NCBI GenBank assembly: GCA_002917775.1
Contig: KZ627157.1
Coordinates: forward strand, 554,079-618,078
Reading direction: 5' to 3'
Source: Glaciozyma antarctica PI12
Taxonomy: Eukaryota > Basidiomycota > Microbotryomycetes > Kriegeriales > Camptobasidiaceae
DNA: 64,000 nucleotides
Shown: one piece after another, positions 47,301 to 61,401 of the stretch
How positions within the stretch are numbered: position 1 is the first letter of the stretch
Layout of the letters: each line of letters opens with the position of its first letter
The notes under the pieces: generated by a model
What the model was told of the DNA's origin: nothing
The model's input: only the letters and a program-made list of their open reading frames with translations
The model's database searches: none
Position numbers and translations under genes: made by a program

Positions 47301-48832
47301 CTCGAGGTCAGTCTCTTTCAGCACCTGGGGTCTTGCGGTTCGACTGACTCGTATGCGCAGATCTTCTGGCCGAAAACGAATGCTCAGCTCAAGAAGATGA
47401 GGAAAGGAACGGATGACGAGTTTGCGGGGAGCGACGACGAGGATAGTGTGGCGTACAAGGTGAGCTTGCGCCGTCGTCTTGGGGGATGGATCCTGACGTG
47501 CGGTCCTCGCGACAGTTCAAGATGGCTGGCGAACTCGAAGTCGAGCCAGGCTTCTCCCTCACTCAGCAAATCGGAATCGTTCTCGCCTCCCTCACAGACA
47601 ACGAACAGCTGTCGCTGATCGACCTCGTCAAGAACGTGCGTCCCAACTGAGCTTCGCCCGTCCCAGAAGCTTCGCTGACCTCGCTGCTCGACACAGCAAG
47701 TCGCTCTCGCCTCCGCCGCACGAACCGAGATCGTCCTCACCACCGACGGCGACACCTCAGCTCACACGGACGAAGAAAGTGAGAGCGACGAGGCGATCAA
47801 GCGCAAGGCGGGACGACTCCTCGGTCCTTCGAAAGCGGCCCTCGAGCTCTTCACGGGGCACAATGTCGAGTTCGGCAGCGAGGAGGAGCGACAAGCTGGA
47901 TCTTCGAACCCGCAGTTCAAGCTCCTTCTTCGCTTGCTGCTGTGGGAGAGCTCAGAAGGTGCGTCTTTCTCCTGCGAACAACGCCGTCTTCGATTGCTGA
48001 TGCATCTCGCCAGTCCCCGAATCCGCCGACCTCGTCTGGTCCATCCCCGCTTCTCTCCTTCCTTCAACCCTCGACGGCGACATCAAGATCATCGACGGCT
48101 TCCTCGAAGACCCAGTCGATCCGAACGGCAAGCGAGCGTCCGAGCTCCTTCGCAAGAAGCGCAAGAAGCCCGTTCGCAAGCGTCGCGTGCTCGATCCCGA
48201 CGAGGAGGAGGCGCCGAAGCGGCAGAAGAAGCGCAAGGAGGAGATTGAGGCGTACAAGAGTGCTCAGTTCGTGAGTCTCCTCTCCTTTTCGTCGATCTCG
48301 AAGGCGTGGCTGATGGTGGCTCGCTTGCAGATCGAGGATTCCGACGACGAGGATAATGCCGAGCGCGACGCCATCTTCTTTGCCGCCGAATCAGCAGTCA
48401 GTGCTCCCACTTACTGTGCGAGAACGTCTACTGATCTCGTTCCCTGCAGCTTCGCGACAAGCTCGCCGCAGGAGCCATCTCCGCCGTCGCCATCTCGGGA
48501 ACGAAGGTCGCCAAAAGCAAGGGCAAGGGGAAAGCTGCGGCGCCGAAGAAGGCTTCAAAGGGCAAAGCGACGAAGCCGAAGAAGGCGAACCTTCAGTCGA
48601 TGGAGGCGATGAGCGATTTGAGCGCCGACGAGGACGTGCCGATGGGGACGAGGGCTTCGTCGACGGAGCAGCAGGAGTCGGCGTCGAGCGGGACTCGCAA
48701 GAGAGCTCTCTCGTCTGCGTCTACGTCGTCTCCTGCTCCTGCTGCAGTGGTGGTGGAGGAGGAGGAGGAGGAGGTTGGGCAGTCGACGCAGGCGAAGAAG
48801 CGGCGGATCGTGGTGGACTCGGACGACGACTA
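44326..48832 (+). CDS. TOF1: Replication fork protection protein TOF1/Swi1/Timeless
   Basis: About 1,100 residues across about 20 exons, ATG 44326 to TAG 48830-48832. The N-terminal Timeless domain is clear: YPPISSICSALGGFEEFANA, CLKDLKRFWKMDDKDDDRTV, VLTNDLIPILLSTLG, NVAEELRDAQLLDTLKGAVD and RTTKDENIISLVLHTFRNLA. Later blocks include SRFFLEFFLLVYQ, the PTVLELFQRILDDEAF and SSDLKKLIEYILRKFFKVVK segment, FWPKTNAQLKKM and FSLTQQIGIVLASLTDNEQL. The tail is acidic with basic stretches (KKPVRKRRVLDPDEEEAPKR), likely nuclear. Tof1 with Csm3 travels with the replisome, pauses forks and relays the S-phase checkpoint. One intron uses a GTTCGT donor (near 46709); all others look standard. Confidence 0.92.
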
Positions 48833-48987
48833 GGGCGCGCGTGGTGTGAATGTTGTAATATGTGTCAGAATGGGTTGCATGCTACGTAAGAAAGGTGTCC
48901 GTCGTGTAGTGAATGAGGGAGAGGGCTCGCAAAAGGGGGGGACTACATTACGAGGGGAAGAAGTGCAAAGATAGTGTCCGTCTCGAG

Positions 48988-51900
48988 CTAGTCTCGAGCG
49001 GCGGAGTGAGAAGTCCGTGGAGGGGCTGCTCCTGGGGGGAGAGAGCCGGAGGTAGGGGAGGTAGCCGACGAGTGGGAGTTCAAGTCGGATTGGATCGAGT
49101 GGCGAGAGCGGTGAGAGGAAGGAGGGGGTCCTTGCGACGTCCGACGCTGGTGGCGCTGCACCGAGCGCATCCCTTCGTTGCCAGGAACCGGCCCGGCGTC
49201 AACGAGCGAGACTCCTCGCGCTTTCCGAGCGGCAAGAGTCCTCGAGGACGTGCGAACGTCGGAGGAGGACGAGGTGGGGGCGGGGGAGGGGAGGGAACCG
49301 GATCGCCCGCTGGGCGTGGAGGACGACGTCGAGGGAGCGATGGACTCCGGATAGGCGGCGGGGTGTTCTCGTTCCGGTCGAAGGTAGGAGAAGGTCGACG
49401 CAGAGGGGAGGGGAGGGGATTGCTGATGAATGATGGGCGAGTCGGAAAGAATCGCCTGGCGCTCGATCTCGTCCGAGTCGTAGCCCTCAGCGTAGCGAGG
49501 GTACTCGTGGCCGCTGGCGAGCTGTCGCGGCAAGGCGACGTTCGGGTCGTTGAAGTCCGGCGTCGACTCCTCGTAGCGCGTACCGTTCGACGACTCCGAG
49601 TTGAGGGCCTGCGCACCGAGAGGAGCTGGAAGCTCAATCTGCGTCGGGTAACGGTGCGCTGGGTAGCCACCCTCCCCAGACTGACTAGGCGAGTTCGAGA
49701 TCGCAGGCGAGGACCTTCGCAGCAGGCCGTCGCCAGCTGCGCCGCTTGCGCCGTTGGAAGCGTAGGTATCGATCGACGAAATGATGCTGTCGTAAGCGCT
49801 GGACAGTCGATGGGGCGAAGACGAGCGCTGGATAACGTCGTAGGTCGAGTCGCGAGAGTGGCTTCCGGCTCGGTAGCGACGATCCCGTTCGAATTCGGCC
49901 CAGCGCTTCATAACGATGTGCGACGAGTCGAACTCTCCGTCCTTGTCCGTGTGGCCGCCTCCAGTATCGCCGACGATCTTGCGAGTTTGACCCCTGCGCA
50001 AGGAAACGTCAATCGCAGCTCAGGATCGCACGAGGGAAGCCAAGTACCAGCTGAAATCGTCCTGCGAAAACGCGAGTTAGCGCGGAACATGGCGAGAAGC
50101 CTGCGAGAAGGCTCACCATGTGAAGGAAGGCGTAAAGCGGGAGAACGAGGTTCCAAATTGGTAGCGAGAGAAGATAGATGCCCATCCAGCCGATGTAGGC
50201 GACCTTCCTGGACGTCATGACGATGAGGAGACCTGGGATACCGAGGATGATGGCGAGGAGAATGAGGGAGATGATGGGCTTGACGGTGCCGGGGATCATC
50301 GTGATGACGAGGAGATAGAGGGTGAAGGCGATGGCGGCGGGGAGGACGAGGGTACCGGCGAGTTCCATGAAAACTGGCGAGGAAGCGAACGGTCAGAACA
50401 CGTTGACAAAGGAGATGGACGAGTACGCACTGACGAAGCGCATGCTGAAGCAAAAAGTGCCGCAGAGATCGGGAACGACGAAGAGCTCGAAGAGGTTGTG
50501 CACCGTCGAGTTGATCCATCTTCGTCGCTGACTGAGAAGGACGCGGAACGTGTCGGGGACGACCGTCTTGCAGACCGCCTGGGGACAGAACATCATCTTG
50601 CGACGAGGGAACGTCCGGAGCATGAGGGTCGAGAGGTAGCGATCTTCGCCGAGGAGGAGGAGGTTCTTCTTGTGGAGCGTGTCGACGACGTTCTCCGAGT
50701 AGTGCTCGACGATGTCGGGGTTGGCGAGGATGGGGACCCAGTAGCCGTCGCCTCCTTTCGGCGCCTTGATGCGGTACATCGAGAAGCATCCGGGGAGGCA
50801 GGTGACGCCGCCGAAGACCGACTCGAACGCCTTGGTGAGATGATGCGAGACGTAGTACTCGAAGACTGAAGGTCGAAGGAGAGGTCAGCGAGGTTTTTGA
50901 GCGGAGCGGGAGGAGAAAGGCGAGCAAAACGCACCTTGAATCATCGTGACCCACGTCTCCGCCTTGTTCGCGATCTTCGTCTCTCCGCAGAGTCCCATAA
51001 TCTCGGGGTCATGGACCATGCACGAGATCATGCGCGAGACGGAATCGGGGAAGACCTTCGTGTCGGCGTCGACGCAAAGTACCATCTCGAACCGGTCCGG
51101 CGAGACTCCCGTACACCTCCACATCGAGTTGAAGAACTCGTACTCGAACGCCGACATGCGCTCGTCGAACATGACCTTCTGGAGGAAGCCCATGAGGAGG
51201 ACCTGCGAATCCCGCTTGCCTCGGTTTCCGGGCTTCGCATCGCGCGCTTCGGCGGCGTTCCCGACCTTGGCGACGAGCATCATCGGGACGCGCTGCTGTT
51301 TGCTCTTCTCGACCGTGTTGTCGTCGTACTCGTAGAAGCCGGCGAAGACCTTGGCGCGGTTGTGCCGCTTGTGTCCGTCCGCGATGGCGACGTACGAAAG
51401 CGCCTCGACGTCGTCCGAAACGACGACGAGCTCCTTCATCATGCCGAGCGCGATCTCGGGCGTCGTGAGCGAGTTGCCGGAGCCCTTGACCATGCCGTCG
51501 GCGATGACGAGGAGGACTTTGTGCGAGTTGGGGTAGTCGGTCGTCGCGAGCGAGTCGAGCGTCGTCCGGAGACCTTCGACGGATTCGGAGTAGGCGGTGA
51601 CGAGGAGGATAGCGTGGGAGAGGGGGTAGTTGAAGGGCTCAAAGTCGAAGGGAGGCTGAGGGACGACGTCGCCGAGGGGGAAGGGGCAGGCTCCCATGAC
51701 GCCGTCGGAGAGGGAGGATCGTCGAGAGTGGCTTTCGAACTGTCGAGCCAAGAGGCGTCAGCGAGAGGTTCGATGCGAGAACGCTGGAAAAGAACGCACG
51801 TTGTAGGAGCTGTACGAGGGCATGGAAGGCATCGGTAGCGAAGTCGAGCTGCGACCTCCTCCAGGCGAGCCCGGCGGCGAGTTCCTCATCCCCGCTCCCA

Positions 51901-53896
51901 ACATGCTCTTCGATCCGTACATGCTTGGCGCGGCAGTCGACTTGCGGAAGTCGCCGTACTTGCTCTCCGGCCTCGAGTTGGCTCCTCCTCCTCCGCTCGG
52001 CGTCTTGAGCATGTCCTTCGAGAAGCGACTCGTCTTGGGGAGCATCGTCTTCTTCTGCGCCTTGACGTTCGGGCGGTACTTGGAGGGTGCAGGTCGGTAG
52101 ATGTCGTCCGTCCAGTTCTCGATTTCGGCGGCCCTCGCTCGTCGCTGGTCGCTCGTCTCCTTGGGGAATCGCCCGATCTTCCAACTGATGAACCAGCCGA
52201 AGAGGAGGGCCATGGCGAAGCGAATAACGACGACGCCGATGATGACGACGAGGGAACAGTAGAGGACGATGTCGGACGCGACGCAGCCGATCGTGACTGA
52301 GTCGATGAAGCCGACGCGGATCGTGTCGACGAGGCAGGCGGCGAGGGCGCGTTGGTTCGTGTTGACCATGAGGGCGGTGATGTCGCGTTCGCGATAGGAC
52401 GAGTCGCCGGTCTTGATTTGGTCGAAGAGGGAAGGGTACGAGACTTGGCTGGTGTCGAGCCAGTTGAGGAGGGAGAAGTCGAGAACGGCTCTGCAAGCCG
52501 CGTAGAGATTAGCTTGGGACTCTCACGAACGTCCGAGGAAGAGTTCGCACCCGTCGTAAACGCCCAAGTTCCTCGACGAGTTCTTGAGGTCCGCCCAGTC
52601 AAAGTAGACCTGCCCGAGCGGCTTGAACGAGGCGAACTGGGTGCGCGCGCTGCTCTGCGTATGGCACATGACTCCATCGGCGTAGCCCGTCTTGTTGAAC
52701 GCGGTGCTTCCCCACTGGTTGTAGAGGTTGCAGGGGAAGTACCAGCCGAGTCGGTCGCCGTCGAAAGGGATCCCCGTGCCGGGCGCGGGAGTGATGATGC
52801 CGAGGCACTTCTCGTTGACGGTCTGGAAGAGGAAGGATCCGTCCATCGCAGCGGCGTCGAAGGTGTTGTATAGAGGGTTGGATCCGCCTTCGATGCCGGC
52901 GGCGGCGGGGTGCTCGAAAGTGTCTAGGGCGTAGTTGTAGCCGTGGAAGATCATGGAGCCTGTGCTGATCTCGCCCGACTTGTAGCGGTTCGCTGGCGTG
53001 CCGCAGACCGACTTGGTGAAGCCGAACGTGAGGTATCCGACGGCGGCCATGCTGAGCGCGATCACGGCGAGCAGGCCCATCTTCTCGCGCCAGGCGCTCT
53101 GCCGCTCCTTCGTTCGTAGGCCTGCAATCATCATTCCGTTAGCTCTCCCATTCTTCGCACGCTCCGTCCCTCGTCGCCCGACTCACCGAAGCACTTGAGG
53201 AGAGGCGCAGGGGCAGCAGATCGTCAACCCCAAGCAGAAGATCATCCAGGGTCCCAGTGGCTCCCTCTTCGCCTTGGCCTTTGCCGCCTGGCCCTTCTCG
53301 TACGCTCCTCCCGCCATCGCCGTCACGCCCTTGCGGTTCGTCGGCCTCCTGAGCGTCGCGCCTCGCTTGAACATGCTCAACCCCGTCTCGTTCGCCTCTC
53401 CCTCCTCTCGCGCGAGGATGCTCTTCCCTCGACGCAAGTTGGTCGCGTCCTGGAACGCGGGATCGTGCGACGAGAGCCCCGCCGTGGCATAGTGGCCCGT
53501 CCTCGAGACTCCCGCGACCCCGCGCCCCTCCGCCTCCATCGCCGCCGCATGATTCCGATAGTTCCACAGCCGATCGTTCTCGTCCAAGCGCGCTCGGTCG
53601 GGGCGTACGAGGCTCCGTTTGCGCGCGACGGCGCCGGCTGAGAAACCGCCGTCATGGTTGGGCTGGGTTCGTGACGAATCTGCTGGGGAAGGGTCGGAGA
53701 ACTGGACGCGGGTGGAGCTTTCGTTGGGGTAGGAGAGAGTGGGAAGGGGCACGGAGGAGGAGCTCGAGTCGTCGTAGGGGTCGGCTTTGGTGAAGGAGGA
53801 GGAGGATTGGTGAGGAGGAGGTGATGGCCGTTCCGGTCGTCCTTCGCCCGAGAAGAGGGCGCCTGCAGGCGGTGGAAGACGAAGCGGTCGATCCAT
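48988..53896 (-). CDS. CHS: Class IV chitin synthase
   Basis: About 1,400 residues, from [20 protein letters not shown] (53896) to TSHSAARD-stop (48988). The N-terminal region is disordered, followed by [36 protein letters not shown] and a large luminal loop with conserved Cys ([22 protein letters not shown]). A second membrane segment follows, then the GT2 catalytic domain: [70 protein letters not shown] with EDR, and [16 protein letters not shown] with QRRRW. A cluster of C-terminal membrane helices and a Ser-rich tail of about 330 residues complete it. The enzyme makes chitin at the plasma membrane. No myosin head is present, so it is class IV (yeast Chs3 type). A single-base frame problem lies near 53210-53213 (see findings). 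Confidence 0.93.
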
Positions 53897-54479
53897 CTCG
53901 AATGTCGAAGAGTAGAAGGCTGAGTCGAAGCGGTCGTCCCTGGCTGTGTTTGTGTCGAAAGCAACCCTGAGAGGATTCGATTTCGTCGACTTGGAGTCGA
54001 TCGGCTGTATTTTCTCTCCTGCGAGGGGTGACTTGTGCTGCTTGTGAAGCTCAGACTAGCTCGGTTCAGGCTCTTGAGTCGAGTGTTCGAGCTGAGCGAG
54101 GAGAGGAGGCGACCCAGGTGACTGCCAGGTTCCTCGTGCAGACTCCTCTCTCCTCGCGAAGGGAAATCCGACTTTCTCTAACTCCAGAGTTCTTCGCTGA
54201 ATCGGTTGCAGCAGGAGCAGCTCCTCGCTGGCGAAGAAGGGTCTGCACTACGAGTCAAGAGGTCAACTCTTCGCCGCGGAGTTTGGGCTGTTGCACTCAA
54301 TTCTCAGTTTCGCAGCTCGCTCGCTACGGTCTCTTTAAACCTGAGAGAAGCTATAGTTTCAGGGCAGCGATGGTAACGAGGTGAATACTCTGCGAATTAA
54401 ATTGGCTGAGTACCTGGGCGGGCTTCCCTCCGCGTCGAGCGCCCTTTCTCCTCTCCACCCCAGCAACAGCAACACGCCA
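53897..54479. promoter_or_regulatory. Divergent intergenic region CHS/CSM1-like
   Basis: 583 bp between the divergent starts of the chitin synthase and the Csm1-like gene. An ATTGG (inverted CCAAT) lies at 54401-54405, about 75 bp before ATG 54480. No coding segment is supported. Confidence 0.4.
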
Positions 54480-56273
54480 ATGGCCCGCCGACAAGCTGCC
54501 CAAGAGTCCTCTGACGACGAAGGTATCGTCCAGCCCGCGCTCAAGGTACGATCTCCCCCTCTCCCCGTGCTCGAACCTTCAATCAACATGCCGCCGCAGA
54601 ACAAGGAGAACCGCACGCCCGCTTTCTCTCTCACCGCCAACGCCGTTGACCAGGATAGCTCAGAAGAGGAAGGTGAGTACGCCTGACGAAGACGAGAGGG
54701 AGCGTGCTGATCGTGCGCATAGCGCCCGCCGCGAAATCGGCGAAACAACAAGCGGCTTCGAAGCGCAAGCCGGTCGCTGGAGCACGCGCACAGCCTACTG
54801 CGAGCTCAAAGTTGGTGAAGAAGGCGGTGGGGCAGAAGGCGCGCGAGAATGAGGAGAAGGAGACGGAGGATTCGGACAAGTAGAAGCAGGATAAGAACGA
54901 GGAGATGGAGGAGCTGCAAGCGGGGAAGAAGGGGGGGAAGAAGGCTGCTGGGAAGGGGAAGAAGGGTAAGGTGGATGAGGTGGAGGAGGAGGTGCAGATG
55001 TCGCCGAGGGAGAAGAGGATGCAGGCCAAGCTGGATCTGGTGAGTCGCGACCTTCGTTAGGCACGATCGCATGAGGAGTTGCTGATGTACATATACTGGC
55101 AGACGACGAGCACGCTCAAGGCTGTGCAGACTGCGTTCGAGCAGTTGAAGGAGCTACGGACGACGCGTGCTGAGGAGTCGGAGCGAGCTCTGGCTGATAT
55201 CGCTGCTGACCGTCAAACAGGTCTGTCGCGTCCTCTTAATCCGTCTTCCTAAGCTAACTGAAGCCCTGATTGCTCGCAGCGTCGATCACGATGATCCAGA
55301 ACTACAAGTCCGAGACCGACGCCCTCAAAGCCGAACTCTCCCAACTTCGCCTCTCTCCCGCTACCTCCTCCCGACCTTCTCAGAAGTCTCCCACTCGCTT
55401 AGCAGGCGCTGGAGATCAGGACCCCGCGCGCACGAGTCGACTCGAGGAGAGCGTCGCGCGTCTCGACGAGCAGAACCAGCGATTGGAGGAGGAGGTCGCC
55501 AAGCTTCGTGCCGAGGCGAGCGCGTCGAAGGAGCAGCGCGAAGCGGAGGAGAGGCAGCATCAGGAGGAGCGGGATCGCAAGTGGGAGAAGCAGCTCGCAA
55601 AGACGGTCAAGGCCAAGGACGAGGAGGCGGCCAAGGAGACCGGGGAACTTCGTCTCGATCGTGCGTCCTTCACTCTCCCTCCTCCCAGCAAGTACTGATC
55701 CTCGCATTTGCAGTCGCAACTGTTCGTCAAGAACTCGAAGCCGAGATCCAGCACTCCAAGTCGATCCAGGCAAAGCTCAAGACTGCACCCGCTGCGTCCG
55801 CCCCCGGCAGCAGCCTCAGTCTCGCGCACCAGAAGCTCCAGGAGGATTTCGACGAGCTCAAGGTTCGCGCCGACCTCGTCGAGGACCTTACGGGGTTCTC
55901 GGTCATCACGTCCAAGCGGGAGAACGGCGAGACGACGTTCAACTGTATCTTGAACGACTTGCATGGTCGGCTGGGAGGTGCGTTAGTTCTCTCTACCTCG
56001 TTCGTTCTTCACTCACTAGTCATTGAGAGCAGGACTCAACTTCAAGCTCTCCTTCATCGAGGACGGGTCGGTGTGCTATTACCCCGACGTCGACGCCGAC
56101 CGCGACCAGGCTCTCTTCGAAGTCCTTCCCGCTCAGTACACCAAGTTCATGAGGTGTGTTCGTCTCTCCCTCTACGCTGTTTGCTCGCTGACTCTCGCTT
56201 GAACAGGTTTGACGCCTCGCTCTGCTGTAAATGGTTTGGGGGCATCTTCAACGCGGTCAACAAGAGGGCTTGA
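54480..56273 (+). CDS. CSM1: Csm1/Pcs1-like kinetochore (monopolin) protein
   Basis: About 460 residues if read through. It starts MARRQAAQESSDDEGIVQ, then NKENRTPAFSL and a Lys/Glu-rich linker, a long coiled coil (TLKAVQTAFEQLKELRTTRA, MIQNYKSETDALKAELSQLR, RLEESVARLDEQNQRLEEEV), and a compact C-terminal domain: RADLVEDLTGFSVITSKREN, GETTFNCILND, LNFKLSFIEDGSVCYYPDVD, then ALFEVLPAQYTKFMRF. This domain order matches Csm1/Pcs1, which crosslinks kinetochore microtubule sites and tethers rDNA/condensin. An in-frame TAG at 54881-54883 interrupts the linker upstream of the coiled coil (see findings). An alternative intron from near 54813 to 54890 would skip it, but it lacks a branch point and pyrimidine tract. 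Confidence 0.78.
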
Positions 56274-56501
56274 AGGGGGGAGGGGAGTTCGTTGTTTCTT
56301 GTATTACTCGTGGCTCTGTTGATTTACCCCCCTTGCGCGCCGTTTGAACACGAAGAGACGGTTTTGACACGTGAGATTCGAAAGTCAGGCGGACAGTCGT
56401 GTACAGGCCCGGCCGCACCTTGGCGTTTCCACGACCTGCCTCCCTTGGCTTTCTTCCTTCTCCCCTTCTCCCTTCCACCAACTCGTTAACTACAGCTCAC
56501 T

Positions 56502-59471
<2,970 letters not shown>

Positions 59472-60106
59472 TCGTGCTTTCTCCCCCTCCCCCCTTTCCG
59501 TTCCTTTTTCCGCGTCACCGGTCCTTTCGTACGATCCCCCTTTCTCCCCTTCCTTGGTCTAATGCTGTATTTGCGATCAACTCGTTTTTTCTCGATCTCA
59601 ACATCGTTCGCGTCCGCAGAGAGAAAGCGCCTTCGTCGCAAGCTACCGCCTCGTACGAGCGCGTGCGTGCGTATTCATAGCTTCACCGTGTGTAAGCGGA
59701 GGTATAAATGCCGACGAGCGAAGGACGACGCTCGAAACACGGGGAGGAGACGGGGAGCAAGCGCGTCGCCAGCTCGCTTTCGAATCAAAGCTGAGTCCTC
59801 TTTCCCTCCTCCCTCTGCCTACTCTCTTTCTCACCATCCTTGCAGATCTCAGTACGTCCACTCTCTACCCTCTCGCTGCTCCTCTCGCTGAGGCCCTTCC
59901 CGCCGCAGGTCTCGCATCTTTCGCGCCAGTCGCCTCCTCTTCCTCTTCGTTTTCTCCCTCGAGCCGGGTAAGTCGCTCTGAGAGCAGTGGCGAGGGAGGG
60001 AAGGGGCTGACTAGGATCGCAGTCTCCACCTTCGCCACCTACTAGACTCACGATCGTCCACCCTCCCTCCACCCCCTCTCGAGTCCTCACTCAACACCTT
60101 TTTTCA
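59472..60106. other. Intergenic: acyl-CoA synthetase 3' end and promoter/leader of the secreted-protein gene
   Basis: 635 bp without a supported coding frame. A GTACGT/GTAAGT-like donor and pyrimidine-rich acceptor pattern (for example near 59968 to 60022) suggests a possible 5' UTR intron before ATG 60107. CT-rich tracts are frequent. Confidence 0.4.
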
Positions 60107-60934
60107 ATGTCTCGCATCCTCTTCCTCTCCACCTTCTTCGCAATCGCAGCCGCCACCGCCACCGACGGTATCGGCGCCCACTACATCAGCACCAACGTCG
60201 TTCCCGCCGCGGAGGTCACTTCCTTCGCCGTCCTGGGAGTGAGCTCGCACAGCGGGTCCTCATCCTACGCATCGGGCGAGATGAGCTCGGGCGAGACGAG
60301 TTCGTACGGATTAGGCGAACAGTGCGGTGGCGAGTCGTGTGGAGAGGGCTCGTCGTCGAGCTACGACGTGGGCTATGCCATCCAGGGGTACGGGAAGGAG
60401 TACAACGGCGGCTATTCGAGCAGCTCGAAGGGCTACGACGGACACGAAACTTCGCACGAGTCGTCTTCGGTCTATTGCTATGGGAGCTCTTCGATTGCGG
60501 AAGCTTACGGCAGCGGCACCTCCTTCTACAGTCACGCACGTCGTAACTGAAATCCTTCACCAGACGTGAGCTCTTCATTGAGCACACGCTCACCTCGGGT
60601 ACGTCTCAAGGTCGTCAAGCGCGAGATTGCGAAGCGCTGACATTGCTTCGCAGAGATCATTTCGACGGCGACGGCGACGGTCACCTCCCATCTCATCGAA
60701 ACAGCAACTGCGACTGCCACTGTTGTCTCCGTACTCGACTGCGCCAAGCTCTGCGCGACTCAAGGACTCCAAACCGGCGTCGCTCACTCGTCGTCGTCGT
60801 CGTCGCAACACGCTCAAGCCACTGCCGCAGCTCAAGCCACCGGGGCGTCGGACTACGGCTCCATAGAGTACGAATCTTTGGGACACGGCTACAAGCGCTC
60901 GCTGGGCAAGCGCAGGCTCTCCAGTCGGCACTGA
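60107..60934 (+). CDS. Secreted Gly/Ser/Tyr-rich, then Thr-rich protein (frame uncertain)
   Basis: ATG 60107 begins a signal peptide (MSRILFLSTFFAIAAATATD). The first frame, open to 60550, is Ser/Gly/Tyr/Glu-rich (SSHSGSSSYASGEMSSGETS, SKGYDGHETSHESSS). Downstream, other frames continue with a coherent Thr/Val-rich extracellular-type sequence: TVTHVVTEILHQT, then ELFIEHTLTSEIISTATATV, then, after a GTACGT...CGCTGAC...CGCAG intron, IETATATATVVSVLDCAKLC and a basic end KRSLGKRRLSSRH-TGA (60932-60934). Joining these needs two frame changes (near 60525 and 60565) that I cannot explain by normal introns. It is probably a cell-wall or secreted protein; no enzyme domain is visible. A short version ending at 60550 is the conservative call. 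Confidence 0.55.
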
Positions 60935-61401
60935 GTCGGGAACGTCGCAGGCTCTCGTGTTCTTCGCTAGACAGAATCTGTACCCCTCGCATCCCCTTCG
61001 TACTTTCTCCTTACCCTCCTCCTTTTCCTTTGATCCTCACCTTGCCTCATTCAACCCCCCAGCTCCATTTGGTAGCAATTCAGACGGACGCTGCGCAAAC
61101 CGGCGCTCAACTTGAGTCCGTCGCAACTGGCAGCAGGGCTTCCTGCTACGTCGCGCTTCCTGCTGGCTGGCTGGAATCGTGTGCAGCCCTGAACAAAGAG
61201 CTGGGAGCCTCCTCGTGGGAGCATCTGGAGGAGCGTCGTCGCGTCGGCGCGCGTGCTGGCCCAAATCTCCTTAAATCCCTCCTCTTCCCTTCCTACCTCA
61301 CGTCGCTCGTTCGCCTCTCAAAGCTCCATTTAACGCCCCTCTGCTTTTTGAACGTCGAGGCCTCAATCACCAGCCGCCCACTCTCCCCGCCTTGCGCCAA
61401 G
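60935..61401. other. Intergenic, promoter side of the amidohydrolase
   Basis: About 470 bp. Pyrimidine-rich toward 61402. Open frames crossing it are extensions of neighbours and have no domain. Nothing else is seen. Confidence 0.45.

Noticed and set aside
48913-51838. Plus-strand open frames of 435 and 313 residues opposite the chitin synthase
   Set aside because: Arg/Val/Asp-rich mirror frames of a GC3-rich gene; the minus strand carries the conserved catalytic motifs.
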